Numbered from the stretch's first letter, positions 43,168 to 52,657 are shown. The stretch: 64,000 nucleotides of DNA from Acidobacteriota bacterium (GCA_003223025.1 QHXR01000001.1:756248-820247); one strand, 5' to 3'. Numbers and translations: made by a program. Notes: generated by a model from the letters alone, not told the origin.

Positions 43168-44124
43168 ATGTCAAAGGAATATGTGCTCGCCGGTGACGTC
43201 GGCGGGACTAATCTCAGGATCGCCGCAGTCGATGCCGGTGGCTCGATCGTCCATCAGGAAAGCGTTGAAACGCCGCAGACAAGGATCGCATCGGATATCG
43301 TCGACGCGATAATTCGAGTTGCCCTTTCGTGTGTCGCGAATTGCGGTATGGACGGTCGTCCGCGGGCTTTCGGTTTGGCGATGGCGACGCTTGTAAATTC
43401 GCGAGAAGGCAAATCGCTCAGCTCGCCGAACTTGCCGGAATTAAACGGACTTTCTGTTGCAGATGCTATATCCGATCAGGTCGGAATCAAGGTTTTCCTT
43501 GAAAATGATGCGACCGCCGCAGCAATCGGTGAGAACTGGCTTGGCTCGTCGAAAGGCGTCGCGAATTCGGTTTTTGTAACCTTGGGCACGGGAATCGGAG
43601 GCGGGCTTATTCTGAACGGTCGTGTCTTCCGCGGGACGGACGGCACGGCGGGTGAAATAGGACATATCTGCATAGAACCTGAAGGTCAGGCGTGCGGATG
43701 CGGGAGTCGGGGTTGCGTTGAGCAGTATGCGTCGGCGACCGCAATTGTCAGGATCGCCCACGAGCTTGCGGAAGTAAGTGACTCGTCGCTATTAGCGGGA
43801 AGAGTGGATTTTTCATCGAAGGATGTTTATGACGCGGCTCGGCTCGGCGACGCAGTTGCGATCGAAACATTCCGCCGAATGGGACGATATCTCGGAACTG
43901 CTCTAGCGGGACTCGTCGACGTCCTCAACCCCGAACTCATTCTGATCGGCGGAGGGCCGGCGAAAGCCTGGGACCTTTTTATAGATTCGCTTAAGGCGGA
44001 AATTGCAGACCGTGCGTTCGGGCCGCCGGCGAAAACGGTTCGACTCGTCCGTGCTTCTCTCGGTGATTCGGCCGGTATCCTCGGGGCGGCCCGAGTCGCA
44101 TTCGACGCGGAAGGCACGCAATAG
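43168..44124 (+). CDS. ROK-family sugar kinase (glucokinase type)
   Basis: A 318-residue cytosolic kinase that phosphorylates glucose or a similar hexose. The ATP loop GDVGGTNLRIAAVDAGG is at the N-terminus. The sugar site is ENDATAAAIGENWLG, and the phosphate site is VTLGTGIGGGLILNG. The ROK zinc motif CGCGSRGCVEQY is complete. There is no N-terminal DNA-binding domain, so it is an enzyme, not a repressor. The ATG abuts the stop of the sugar-binding protein, which suggests that the sugar imported is phosphorylated here. Confidence 0.92.
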   Translation: MSKEYVLAGDVGGTNLRIAAVDAGGSIVHQESVETPQTRIASDIVDAIIRVALSCVANCGMDGRPRAFGLAMATLVNSREGKSLSSPNLPELNGLSVADAISDQVGIKVFLENDATAAAIGENWLGSSKGVANSVFVTLGTGIGGGLILNGRVFRGTDGTAGEIGHICIEPEGQACGCGSRGCVEQYASATAIVRIAHELAEVSDSSLLAGRVDFSSKDVYDAARLGDAVAIETFRRMGRYLGTALAGLVDVLNPELILIGGGPAKAWDLFIDSLKAEIADRAFGPPAKTVRLVRASLGDSAGILGAARVAFDAEGTQ

Positions 44125-44125
44125 C

Positions 44126-44155
44126 TTGAACTAAATTCTATCTTTGTTATATACT
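44126..44155 (+). promoter_or_regulatory. Promoter of the rimP-nusA-infB operon
   Basis: TTGAAC (44126-44131) and TATACT (44150-44155), spaced by 18 bases. Transcription would start near 44162, leaving a leader of about 65 bases that contains a terminator-like hairpin. Confidence 0.6.
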
Positions 44156-44187
44156 CTCTTTTTCCTGCAATGCGTAGGACGTGTTGG

Positions 44188-44209
44188 GTGGGTCTCGTGC
44201 CCACTTTTT
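44188..44209 (+). promoter_or_regulatory. Leader hairpin with U-run before rimP
   Basis: GTGGG (44188-44192) pairs with CCCAC (44200-44204), followed by five T residues. Hairpins like this often precede rimP-nusA operons and may act as an attenuator, possibly read by NusA itself. Confidence 0.5.
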
Positions 44210-44226
44210 ATTTTGGTTTAAAAACG

Positions 44227-44715
44227 ATGCAGCGGGAACCGATAGCAGAGCGAATTGACAACATAGCCATAAAGGCGGCGGAGTCGAACGGAGTTGAATT
44301 CGTCCACTCGGAGATCTTGGGTAGCAAACGGAACATGACCGTTCGCATCTACATAGATAAACCCGAAGGTGTGACGCTGGATGATTGTTCGATCGTTTCG
44401 CGTGCGATCGAAGAAGTGATCGATGCCGATGACTTCATCCCCTCGCCGTATGTGCTCGAGGTTTCGTCGCCTGGTCTTGAACGACCTTTGTTCAGCATAA
44501 AAGATTTCGAGAAATTCACGGGTAAGAAGGCGAAGGTCAAGACATCCGGAGAGATCGACGGACAGGCGAATTTCAATGGCCGCATCGTCTCCGTGGAAGG
44601 TTCGGAAATTGTGTTTGAAGACAAAACGAAAGGAACGGTCCGCATTCCTTTCGACAAAGTCGCGAAGGCGAATTTGAAAGTTGATCTGTCGGAAGAATTT
44701 AAGAAAAAGCGTTAG
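44227..44715 (+). CDS. rimP: Ribosome maturation factor RimP
   Basis: Assists 30S subunit maturation. 162 residues. The two-domain pattern is visible: N-terminal AAESNGVEFVHSEILGSKRNMTVRIYID, then SRAIEEVID and the conserved YVLEVSSPGLERPL near residue 78, then the SH3-like C-terminal domain (GKKAKVKT, NGRIVSVEG). The ATG at 44227 is chosen because upstream codons overlap the leader hairpin. It is the first gene of the classic rimP-nusA-infB-rbfA unit. Confidence 0.96.
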   Translation: MQREPIAERIDNIAIKAAESNGVEFVHSEILGSKRNMTVRIYIDKPEGVTLDDCSIVSRAIEEVIDADDFIPSPYVLEVSSPGLERPLFSIKDFEKFTGKKAKVKTSGEIDGQANFNGRIVSVEGSEIVFEDKTKGTVRIPFDKVAKANLKVDLSEEFKKKR

Positions 44716-44745
44716 CCGGATTTAACGGCCCACGTGGTTTGGAAT

Positions 44746-46308
44746 ATGACATCATCGATTGGACAAAGCATTGAAGCACTGTGCAGTGAACAGGGACTTG
44801 ATCGCGACATGGTCATTGAGGCCATGAAAGACGCGGTCAAGGCCGCAGCGCGCAAACAGTTTCGCACCCAGGACAAGACTGGCGACAACATCCAGGTTGA
44901 TTGGAACAACGACGAAGGCGCGATAGAGATCTCGCTTCAGAAAACGGTTGTCGAGGAAGTCGAGAACGACTCCGCCGAATTATCGCTTGTGGAGGCGCAA
45001 GAGTTGGCCGGCGATGAGATCGAGATCGGAGATATGCTCCAGATCCCTCTGCCTCAGGAAGAAATGGGACGGATCGCGGCACAGACTGCGAAACAGATCC
45101 TCGTTCAGAAAGTTCGAGAAGCGATCCGCGAGAAAGTTTACGAAGAATACATCGACCGCAAAGGCGAACTCATCAACGGAACCGTGAAGCGGTTCGAGCG
45201 CGGTGACATGATCATCGATCTCGGCAATAACCTCGAGGCGATCGTGCCGAAGCGCGAGCAGTCGCGGGGCGAGATGTGGAATCAGGGCGAGCGTATCAGA
45301 GTCGCGATCGTCGACGTAACGAAAGATCAAAAAGGCCAGCAGATAAAAGTTTCGCGAGCTTCGTCCGAACTGATCAAGCGTCTGTTCGAGATGGAAGTTC
45401 CTGAGATCTACGACGACACCGTCGTGATCAAGTCAGCCGTTCGCGAACCGGGTGATCGTGCAAAGATCGCTGTCGCGTCAAATGAAAAAGACGTCGATCC
45501 GGTCGGAGCTTGCGTCGGTATGAAGGGCTCGCGCGTGCAGTCAATCATCAAAGAACTGCGAGGCGAGAAGATCGACATCATCGAATGGTCGGATGAGCCT
45601 TCCGTGTTTGCTGCGAATGCTCTTTCGCCGGCAAAAGTCTCGCAGGTTCGAATTACTGACATCAATAAACGAAAGATGGAAGTCATCGTCGCCGAGGATC
45701 AGTTGAGCCTCGCGATCGGTAAGAAAGGACAGAACGTGCGGCTCGCGACGCGACTTGTCGGTTGGGACATCGACATCGTGAGCGAAGAGAAGCTCAAGAA
45801 GGAAATTGCTCTTCAGATGGGCAAGATGATGGCGTCCGGCGAAGCCGTTCCGCTTTCGGCTCTTGAAGGCGTGACGCCGAACCAGGCTGAAAGTTTGGCC
45901 GAGAAGGGAATCGAGGATGTCGAGGCTCTCGCAGCAACGACAGTCGACGACCTGGTCGAATATCTCGATGTCAGCCTCGACGAAGCGGAGTCGATCCTGT
46001 CTTCTGCGAAGGCGATCGTCGAAGCACGAAACCAGGAGATCGAGCCGGGCGAAGAAGGTGAAGCAGCTGCTGAGACGGCGACATCGACGGACGAAGGTTC
46101 GGTTGCCGAAGCGTCCGATGTTGAGACCGCGGAAGAAGTCGAAGCTCCGGAAGCGAACGAGCCGACGAAAGATGCGTCCGAAGAAGTCGCGACTGAGACT
46201 GAGTCCGAAGAGAGTGAAGCCGTCGAGGTCGAAGCAGACGCGGGTGCTACTTCGGATTCGGACGCGGAGCCCGCCGTCGAGACCGAAGATAAGAAAGAAG
46301 AAGAATAG
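44746..46308 (+). CDS. nusA: Transcription termination/antitermination factor NusA
   Basis: Binds RNA polymerase and controls pausing, termination and antitermination. 520 residues. N-terminal polymerase-binding domain about 1-125, S1 domain about 130-200 ([18 protein letters not shown]), two KH domains to about 350 ([17 protein letters not shown], and [14 protein letters not shown]). A helix-hairpin-helix region with [17 protein letters not shown] follows. The last 85 residues are acidic and Ala/Ser-rich (low complexity). ATG 44746 fits the family; a GTG four codons earlier has no support. Confidence 0.97.
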   Translation: MTSSIGQSIEALCSEQGLDRDMVIEAMKDAVKAAARKQFRTQDKTGDNIQVDWNNDEGAIEISLQKTVVEEVENDSAELSLVEAQELAGDEIEIGDMLQIPLPQEEMGRIAAQTAKQILVQKVREAIREKVYEEYIDRKGELINGTVKRFERGDMIIDLGNNLEAIVPKREQSRGEMWNQGERIRVAIVDVTKDQKGQQIKVSRASSELIKRLFEMEVPEIYDDTVVIKSAVREPGDRAKIAVASNEKDVDPVGACVGMKGSRVQSIIKELRGEKIDIIEWSDEPSVFAANALSPAKVSQVRITDINKRKMEVIVAEDQLSLAIGKKGQNVRLATRLVGWDIDIVSEEKLKKEIALQMGKMMASGEAVPLSALEGVTPNQAESLAEKGIEDVEALAATTVDDLVEYLDVSLDEAESILSSAKAIVEARNQEIEPGEEGEAAAETATSTDEGSVAEASDVETAEEVEAPEANEPTKDASEEVATETESEESEAVEVEADAGATSDSDAEPAVETEDKKEEE

Positions 46309-46357
46309 TTTTTCGCTTGGCTACATCCGTCAACCGGAATTTGTTTGAGACTAGTTT

Positions 46358-49069
46358 ATGCCGATTGGTAAGAAAATCCGGATCTATGATCTCGCTAGAG
46401 ATCTGAAGCAGGACGCTAAACGCGTGATGGAAGATCTGCGTCGCGAAGGCGCGGACGTCAGCGTTCCGTCCAACTCGGTGAGCATGGAGCTGGCCGAGAA
46501 AGTGCGGCTCAAGTACTTTCCGAAAACGGAGGTCGCGCCGAAGCGTGCGATCAAAGTAATCAAGGCTTCCAAAAAGACCGAAGCCGAAATCGCAGCGGAA
46601 GAGGCGGCGGCCCCCGAGATCGTCGAAGCTCCTTTGGAGGAGCCGGCGGAGATAGCGGTCGAGCAGGAAGAAGAAGTTCCGGCAATCGCGGCTGAGCCCG
46701 TTTCCGACGAAGCTCCGGCCCGAACTCGCAAGGTTCTCAAAAGGAAGCCGGTCGAAGAACCGCAACCAGTTGAGGCGGAGGCTGTCGAGCAGCCCGAAAG
46801 CGTCGAGACTCCGGCTGATGGTGAAAGCATCGAGGCCGAGATTGAAGCACCGGCAGCGACACCGGAAGAAACTGCGTCGACACCGGCACGCGTTCTTCGT
46901 CCGGGTGGAACTCAGATAAAGCGATTGACGCTCACACCCGACGCTCTGCAGAGAGGCGTCAAGCCTGGCGAGCGAGTCGTCAGTGATGCTCCGACGCGAA
47001 CCGGAAAATTGGATCCGGCAACTGCAGAAGCGGGCCGCGATCCACGCAGGCGCGGCGAGCTCCGAGGCACTCAGGGCGAGAATCCCACGCCGCAGCTAAA
47101 CTACACGCCGCCGGCTGACCAGCGTCGAAGACCCGGTAGATCCGGTGGACGAAAAGGAAAGACCGATGCACGCGGAGGACGCTTTGCGGAGCGCGATCAG
47201 GATGCACCGCGTCTTCGTACGATCGAAGAGCGTGTGCTCGATCAGGTCGGCGGAGCGCGTGAGGCCGATTCATTTAAACAAGTTCGACTCGTCGAAGGCG
47301 CAACCGTTCGTGAGTTTGCCGAACCACTCGGGATCACGCCGCGTGACATCGTGCAGCTCCTGATCAAACGCGGAGTCTTTGCGACACTCAACCAGCCGAT
47401 CGCTGAAAAGATGGCGATCGAGATGGGAATGGATTTCGGCTACGATCTCAGCTTCGTTCCATTCGAAGAGATGGTCGTCGAAGAGGAATTTGAAGAGCTC
47501 ATCGCCGCCGACGCGGATGACGTCGAAGAATCTCGACCGCCTGTCGTCACGGTCATGGGTCACGTCGATCACGGTAAGACTTCGCTGCTCGATTCGATCC
47601 GCTCGGCGACTGTCGCAGAAGGTGAAGCCGGCGGGATCACGCAGCACATCGGTGCGTACAGCGTGTTCGTAAAAAATCCCGACAAGCCCGACGAACAGCG
47701 ACGCGTTGTGTTCCTCGACACGCCCGGTCACGAAGCGTTCACGATGATGCGTGCACGCGGTGCGAAGGCGACGGACGTCGTTATCCTCGTAGTCGCGGCC
47801 GACGACGGTGTGATGCCGCAGACGATCGAAGCCGTTGAGCACTCGAGAGCCGCCGGCGTTCCGATCATCGTCGCGATAAACAAGATCGATAAGCCGGATG
47901 CGAATCCGGACAAAGTTAAGCAGGGACTCGCCGGACTCGGATTGCAGCCGGTCGACTGGGGCGGCGACATCGAAATGGTTCCGGTCTCGGCGAAGAAGCA
48001 CGAAGGACTCGAGACGCTTCTCGAAACAGTTCTGCTTCAAGCGGACATTCTTGATCTGAAAGCGAGCCCGACACGTCGTGCTTCAGGAGTCGTTCTTGAA
48101 GCCAAGCTCGATCGCGGCCGCGGTTCGGTTGCGACCATTCTTGTTCAGCAGGGAACGATGCATGTCGGCGATCCGTTTATCGCGGGTCAGTTCTACGGAA
48201 AGGTTCGTGCGATGTTCTCGGATACGGGAGCTGCGATCACCGAAGCTCCGCCGGCAACTCCGGTTGAGGTTCTCGGACTGCAAGGTGTCCCGCAGGCCGG
48301 TGATGCGATCCAGGTCGTTGCCGACATCGAGCGAGCTCAGGACATCGCGAGTCAACGTCAGATGCATGCCCGCCAGGCGGCGATGATCAAGACGACAAAA
48401 CGCGGTATCGAATCGCTCGGCCAGGCTGAAGTCAAAGAACTGCTCGTCGTCCTCAAAGCAGATGTGCAGGGTTCGGTCGAGGTTCTGCGACAGACGCTCG
48501 AGAAGCTTTCGACCGAGAAGGTCAAGGTTCGCGTTATTCGCGCCGGTGTCGGTGCGATCGCGGAGTCCGACGTGCTGCTCGCTTCGGCAACGCAGGCTGA
48601 CGATCTTTCGACCGCAGTTGTGATTATCGGATTCAACGTACGGCCTGAAGCTCGTGCCGCTGAAGTCGCGAAACAGGAAGACGTCGATATTCGACTGCAC
48701 TCGATCATTTATAAGGTCGAAGAAGAGATTCGCGCCGCGATGATCGGAATGCTCGATGCGATCGAGAAAGAAGTCATCCTCGGTAAAGCTCTCGTGCAGG
48801 AGATCTTCAAGGTTTCGAAGATCGGCACGATCGCCGGCTGCCGCGTGACCGACGGACTGATCAAGCGTCAGGCGAAAGCCCGGCTTATCAGGGACGGAGT
48901 TGTTATTTGGACAGGCGACATCTCTACGCTGAAGCGCTTCAAGGATGACGTCAGCGAAGTGCGGCAGGGATTCGAGTGCGGTATCAGCCTCGTCAATTAC
49001 AACGACCTCAAAGTCGAGGACGAGATCGAGGCATTTGTGATCGAGAGGATCGCAGCCACGGAATTATAA
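46358..49069 (+). CDS. infB: Translation initiation factor IF-2
   Basis: GTPase that loads initiator tRNA on the 30S subunit. 903 residues. A short N-terminal helical domain (KIRIYDLARDLKQDAKRVMEDL), a long Ala/Glu/Pro-rich linker to about residue 300, then the G domain. G motifs: MGHVDHGKTSLLD, DTPGHEAFTMMR and NKIDKPDANPD. C-terminal domains II-IV end with the usual EFKDDVSEV-like segment RFKDDVSEVRQGFECG. It lies 49 bases after nusA and 73 before rbfA. Confidence 0.98.
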   Translation: MPIGKKIRIYDLARDLKQDAKRVMEDLRREGADVSVPSNSVSMELAEKVRLKYFPKTEVAPKRAIKVIKASKKTEAEIAAEEAAAPEIVEAPLEEPAEIAVEQEEEVPAIAAEPVSDEAPARTRKVLKRKPVEEPQPVEAEAVEQPESVETPADGESIEAEIEAPAATPEETASTPARVLRPGGTQIKRLTLTPDALQRGVKPGERVVSDAPTRTGKLDPATAEAGRDPRRRGELRGTQGENPTPQLNYTPPADQRRRPGRSGGRKGKTDARGGRFAERDQDAPRLRTIEERVLDQVGGAREADSFKQVRLVEGATVREFAEPLGITPRDIVQLLIKRGVFATLNQPIAEKMAIEMGMDFGYDLSFVPFEEMVVEEEFEELIAADADDVEESRPPVVTVMGHVDHGKTSLLDSIRSATVAEGEAGGITQHIGAYSVFVKNPDKPDEQRRVVFLDTPGHEAFTMMRARGAKATDVVILVVAADDGVMPQTIEAVEHSRAAGVPIIVAINKIDKPDANPDKVKQGLAGLGLQPVDWGGDIEMVPVSAKKHEGLETLLETVLLQADILDLKASPTRRASGVVLEAKLDRGRGSVATILVQQGTMHVGDPFIAGQFYGKVRAMFSDTGAAITEAPPATPVEVLGLQGVPQAGDAIQVVADIERAQDIASQRQMHARQAAMIKTTKRGIESLGQAEVKELLVVLKADVQGSVEVLRQTLEKLSTEKVKVRVIRAGVGAIAESDVLLASATQADDLSTAVVIIGFNVRPEARAAEVAKQEDVDIRLHSIIYKVEEEIRAAMIGMLDAIEKEVILGKALVQEIFKVSKIGTIAGCRVTDGLIKRQAKARLIRDGVVIWTGDISTLKRFKDDVSEVRQGFECGISLVNYNDLKVEDEIEAFVIERIAATEL

Positions 49070-49071
49070 GT

Positions 49072-49137
49072 GTGAATAGTAAATCGTGAATCGTAAATAG
49101 GATTCGCTATTTACGATTCACGATTCACGATTTACGA
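49072..49137. repeat. GTAAATCGTGAATC inverted words between infB and rbfA
   Basis: Left arm 49072-49100 and right arm 49106-49137 consist of GTAAATCGTGAATCG words and their inverse, forming a long hairpin. The same words recur at 49503-49576. Confidence 0.9.
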
Positions 49138-49142
49138 GTGAT

Positions 49143-49511
49143 ATGCGTCGACCGGAAAGATTAGCCGAAACTTTGCGAGAAGAGATCGCCGAAGTTGTCG
49201 GATTTGAATTGGATGATCCTCGCGTTGAGATGGTGACCGTTACAGAGGTCACCGTTGCCGATGATCTGCGGGACGCAAAAGTCTACGTTCTGATCGACGG
49301 CAGTGAGGAAGAAGTGAAGAAGGCGATGAGGGCTTTGCAGAATGCTGCGGTTTTTGTACGACAGCAGGTCGCGATGAACCTCAGCATGCGATTCGCCCCA
49401 CATCTTACTTTCGTTCGCGACTCTGCTGAAGAGAACGCGGCGCGCATCAGCTCGATACTGACCGAGCTAACGAGCAAGGGCGAAATAATTGAGAAGGAAA
49501 CAAGTGAATAG
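49143..49511 (+). CDS. rbfA: Ribosome-binding factor A
   Basis: Cold-shock associated 30S maturation factor with a KH-like fold. 122 residues; family segments RLAETLREEIAEVV, DDPRVEMVTVTEVTVADDLRDAKVYV and MRFAPHLTFVRD are clear. Located between infB and nrnA as in many bacteria. Word repeats flank it on both sides, the second beginning inside its last codons. Confidence 0.95.
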   Translation: MRRPERLAETLREEIAEVVGFELDDPRVEMVTVTEVTVADDLRDAKVYVLIDGSEEEVKKAMRALQNAAVFVRQQVAMNLSMRFAPHLTFVRDSAEENAARISSILTELTSKGEIIEKETSE

Positions 49512-49576
49512 TAAATCGTGAATCGTAAATAGGTTGATGTCTCAACCATTCACGATTGACGATTTACCATTCACTT
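49503..49576. repeat. GTAAATCGTGAATC inverted words across the rbfA/nrnA junction
   Basis: The left arm (GTGAATAGTAAATCG and following) begins in the last codons of rbfA. The right arm covers the first codons of nrnA, with a loop of a few bases near 49534. Same dialect as the copy 430 bases upstream. Confidence 0.85.
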
Positions 49577-50583
49577 CACATATAGTGCTAAGCCAAGTAG
49601 TAGAGTTAATTGAAAACAAGAGTAAGTTTGGTATCACGACGCATATCAAACCCGACGGCGATGGCGTAGGCTCATCGCTCGGACTTTGCTGGCTGCTCCG
49701 GTCTCTCGGGAAGTCGGCTGAGGTGATCGTTCGTGGCGAAATACCACCGTCGTATCGAAGCTTACCCGGAGCTGATGCGATCCGCGATGTCGAGCATCTC
49801 GATGGCGAATACGATGCCGTTTTCGTGATCGAATGTTCCGATCTGGACCGGCCCGGCATTCAGGGTCTCGAAAATCAATTCACCGTTAATATCGACCATC
49901 ACGCCACGAGCGCGCATTTCGGCACGATCAACTGGATCGATTCGACTGCATCCGCAGTCGGCGAGATGATCTACAATCTGTGCAAAGCGATCGGCGGACG
50001 CGTGACAAGCGAGATCGCCGAGTGCGTCTACATGGCGCTTGTTACCGATACGGGATCCTTCCATTTTTCAAACACGACAGAACGTACGCTGAAAGTCGCA
50101 TCGGAGCTGATCAAAGCTGGAGCGAAACCGGCGGATATTTCCGAAGCGGTCTACAACAATTATCCGTGGTCACGGATCGAGTTGATGCGACAGGTCCTTT
50201 CGACCGTGAAGCGCGACGAGTCGGGTCAGGTCGCGACTCTGCGACAGACACTCGCGATGCGACAGACGGCGGCCGCTGTTGATGGCGACAACAACGGATT
50301 CGTAAATATTCCGCTCGCCGCTCGCGATGTCCTCGCCGTCGTTTATATGCGCGAGGTCGGTCCGAACGAATATCGAGTGAGCCTTCGTTCGAAGGGTGAC
50401 ATCAATGTCGCTCGTGTCGCGGAGAACTTCGGCGGCGGTGGACATCGCAATGCGGCAGGCTTGCGCATCGAAGGCGATTGGGACGCGAAAGAACAGGAGC
50501 TTGTCGAAGCGGTGAAAGAAGCAGTCGATAAAGCAAATGCGACGTGGGCCGGCGACATCACGGTTACGCCGGATGTTCTGTAG
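49537..50583 (+). CDS. nrnA: DHH-family phosphoesterase, NrnA-like nano-RNase/pAp phosphatase
   Basis: Degrades short oligoribonucleotides and 3'-phosphoadenosine-5'-phosphate. About 348 residues. The DHH domain has THIKPDGDGVGSSLGL near residue 37 and the metal motif IDHHATS near residue 122. The DHHA1 domain ends with EFGGGGHRNAAG-type NFGGGGHRNAAGLR. The start is uncertain. The ATG at 49537 makes the first 15 residues (MSQPFTIDDLPFTSH) from a word repeat, whereas a GTG near 49585 would begin VLSQVVELIEN, closer to the family N-terminus. Last gene of the rimP operon. Confidence 0.88.
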   Translation: MSQPFTIDDLPFTSHIVLSQVVELIENKSKFGITTHIKPDGDGVGSSLGLCWLLRSLGKSAEVIVRGEIPPSYRSLPGADAIRDVEHLDGEYDAVFVIECSDLDRPGIQGLENQFTVNIDHHATSAHFGTINWIDSTASAVGEMIYNLCKAIGGRVTSEIAECVYMALVTDTGSFHFSNTTERTLKVASELIKAGAKPADISEAVYNNYPWSRIELMRQVLSTVKRDESGQVATLRQTLAMRQTAAAVDGDNNGFVNIPLAARDVLAVVYMREVGPNEYRVSLRSKGDINVARVAENFGGGGHRNAAGLRIEGDWDAKEQELVEAVKEAVDKANATWAGDITVTPDVL

Positions 50584-50604
50584 CGTGGGCGAGTGAAAGA
50601 GATA

Positions 50605-50691
50605 TTGCCCGCTAAATACGCGAAACCACGCGAAAAAAAGAAGTGACCAAGGTTTCCGCTTTTCGCGTCTTTTCGCGTATTTAGCGGGCAA
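50605..50691. repeat. Inverted repeat with GCTAAATACGCG words
   Basis: TTGCCCGCTAAATACGCG (from 50605) is mirrored by CGCGTATTTAGCGGGCAA (to 50691), and an inner CGCGAAAA/TTTTCGCG pair also matches. It lies between nrnA and the cobalamin gene and could terminate the operon. Confidence 0.85.
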
Positions 50692-50724
50692 AAATCTTTT
50701 CCGGGTTTTAGTGGGTATCCATCT

Positions 50725-51306
50725 ATGGCCGAGCCAAAAGAAAAAAAATACAAATGGCGACGCGAGGACTATCGTGAAAATACGAAAGGTCTTTTGATGG
50801 TCAACACCGGCGACGGCAAGGGTAAGACAACCGCCGCTCTTGGCGTTCTTGTTCGTGCGGCCGGACGCGGGCTGAAGTGCTGTCTGATCCAGTTCATGAA
50901 ATCGAAGAGCGATCGTTACGGAGAGCACGAGTCTCTTGAGAAACTCGGCGTCGAAATTCATACGATGGGCGACGGATTTACGTGGGACACAAAAGATCCG
51001 GCGAAGGACATCGAGACATCCGAAACGACCTGGGCTCTGTGCTTAGAAAAAATGCGATCCGAAGAGTACGATCTGCTGGTGTTCGATGAGATCGTCTACG
51101 TGCTTGATTACAAGTTTCTCGATGTCGGGAAAGTTCTCGACGAAGTGCGTTCGATCCGTGAAAAGCAGCCGCACCTACATCTCATTATGACGGGCCGAAA
51201 CGCACCTGCTGAATTGGTCGAGGCCGCCGATCTGGTGACCGAGATGAAGGAGATCAAGCATCCGTTTCACGCCGGCATCTACGCCCAGCAGGGAATCGAA
51301 TTCTAA
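50725..51306 (+). CDS. cobO: Cob(I)alamin adenosyltransferase, BtuR/CobO type
   Basis: Adds the 5'-deoxyadenosyl group to corrinoids to make coenzyme B12. 193 residues with the P-loop NTGDGKGKTTAALGVLVRAAGRG near residue 28, CLIQFMKSKSDRYGE, DLLVFDEIVYVLDY (Walker B-like) and LIMTGRNAPAELVEAADLVTEM. No other cobalamin gene is near, so it probably serves salvage. Confidence 0.95.
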   Translation: MAEPKEKKYKWRREDYRENTKGLLMVNTGDGKGKTTAALGVLVRAAGRGLKCCLIQFMKSKSDRYGEHESLEKLGVEIHTMGDGFTWDTKDPAKDIETSETTWALCLEKMRSEEYDLLVFDEIVYVLDYKFLDVGKVLDEVRSIREKQPHLHLIMTGRNAPAELVEAADLVTEMKEIKHPFHAGIYAQQGIEF

Positions 51307-51307
51307 T

Positions 51308-51371
51308 TCAGAGTCCCGCCTTTCGGCGGCATGAGACGTGAGGGAGCCGCCTCAAAGGCGGAACTCAAAAC
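51308..51371. repeat. GAGTCCCGCC-family inverted repeat, copy 3
   Basis: GAGTCCCGCCTTTCGGCGGC on the left and GCCGCCTCAAAGGCGGAACTC on the right, ending in AAAAC. It fills the gap between cobO and pgpA, 35 kb from the related copies in the ribosomal operon. Confidence 0.85.
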
Positions 51372-51926
51372 ATGAAAACCGAAGTCGAAAAACGCGCACC
51401 GAACGGAGCACTCGATTACATCTCGCTTGCACTCACCACGTTCGGCGTCGGATACTTGCCGCTCGCTCCCGGAACGTGGGGATCGATGGTCGCCGTAGGA
51501 TTTTACGCGATCCTTGCATCGACTTTTAAGGGCGTTGCGTACACGGCGAATCTTCAGTCCCTCGAGAGCACAGTCGCAACCGTTCACGCGATCATTCTCG
51601 TCACATTTCTTCTTTTTATTCTCGCCGGGATCTGGGCCGCAACTCGATCCATCGAGTTGCTCGGCAACAGCGACGCATCTCAAGCGGTCGTCGATGAAGT
51701 CATCGGTCAGCTCATCGTCTTTCTGTTTATTCCGTTTACATCTTCGTGGCTTCTCATCGGAGCCGGCTTCCTTTTCTTCCGTGTCTTCGATATCTGGAAA
51801 CCATATCCGATCGATTATCTTCAAGAACTGCCTGGCGGCATCGGAGTTTGCGCCGACGACATTCTCGCCGGTGTTTATGCGGGCGTTTGTGTATCGATCA
51901 TTCACGCGATAAGTTTGTCGTTATGA
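51372..51926 (+). CDS. pgpA: Phosphatidylglycerophosphatase A
   Basis: Membrane enzyme that dephosphorylates phosphatidylglycerophosphate to phosphatidylglycerol. 184 residues. Family motifs: GVGYLPLAPGTWGSMVAVGFYA near residue 27, the acidic VVDEVIGQL near residue 100, and VFDIWKPYPIDY then GIGVCADDILAGVYAG near the C-terminus. Four hydrophobic segments. Its stop overlaps the next start (ATGA). An inserted stretch near residues 55-75 distinguishes it from short versions. Confidence 0.93.
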   Translation: MKTEVEKRAPNGALDYISLALTTFGVGYLPLAPGTWGSMVAVGFYAILASTFKGVAYTANLQSLESTVATVHAIILVTFLLFILAGIWAATRSIELLGNSDASQAVVDEVIGQLIVFLFIPFTSSWLLIGAGFLFFRVFDIWKPYPIDYLQELPGGIGVCADDILAGVYAGVCVSIIHAISLSL

Positions 51927-52657
51927 TCCTCCACGTTCTTCCCGGTGATTCGCTCGTCGAAACTTTTAATGCGTCGAGTATCGAAGGCGAGGTCGCGGTT
52001 TGTCGCGAGTGCCTCGTTGAAGGAGATGTGTCAGGAGAAACGCTGCCTGAGTTTTGGGAAAACCGTGCGCGATTTCTTTCCGGGCGGTACGACGCGACGG
52101 CGGACGATTATCACGAAACTGTCGTTCATGAATTTGCGAAGCTCACCGCTGTTCAATCCGGTTCGGAGATCAATTTGTGGTTCGAGTACGAATTGTTCTG
52201 CCAGGCGAACATGTGGTTTTGTCTGAGCTTGATCGCAAATTCGACGTCCGATATTTTCCGTGTGGCTCCGGCGACTCTTTCCGAAGATGCGATCTGGGAC
52301 GGATTTGGAAATATGACGCCGGATAACCTGCGAGATTGTTTTGCCAAGCGAATCAAATTGACAGCGGACGATATCAAACTTGGAGCAGACCTCTGGGCGG
52401 CGTATCGAGAACAGGACGCAGCACGTCTCGCGGAACTGTCGACGCACGAACCGATTACCTTTCCCAAACTCAAAGACGTAACGATGGCGGCGATTGAGAA
52501 GGAAACACTTCCGCGGCAGATATTGGATCAGATAGTTCGGGAAGGGAAATCGGATTTCGGCGATATCTTTCTTGAGTTCAAGTCGCGAGCCGGTGTCTAT
52601 GGATACGGAGATTCGCAGGTAAGAAATCTTCTTTCGACGATCAGTCCTCGCGCTTAG
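51923..52657 (+). CDS. DUF1835-domain protein
   Basis: A 244-residue cytosolic protein of the DUF1835 type. The N-terminus MILHVLPGDSLVETFN and GEVAVCRECLVEGDV are the domain's hallmark; an EINLWFEYELFCQANMWF segment lies near residue 85. Function is not established for the family. ATG 51923 overlaps the pgpA stop by four bases, indicating translational coupling. The 3' end overlaps the converging corA by 17 bases. Confidence 0.82.
   Translation: MILHVLPGDSLVETFNASSIEGEVAVCRECLVEGDVSGETLPEFWENRARFLSGRYDATADDYHETVVHEFAKLTAVQSGSEINLWFEYELFCQANMWFCLSLIANSTSDIFRVAPATLSEDAIWDGFGNMTPDNLRDCFAKRIKLTADDIKLGADLWAAYREQDAARLAELSTHEPITFPKLKDVTMAAIEKETLPRQILDQIVREGKSDFGDIFLEFKSRAGVYGYGDSQVRNLLSTISPRA

Noticed and set aside
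47270-48040. A 256-codon minus-strand frame in infB
   Set aside because: Antisense to the conserved G domain of IF-2; no homologous features.
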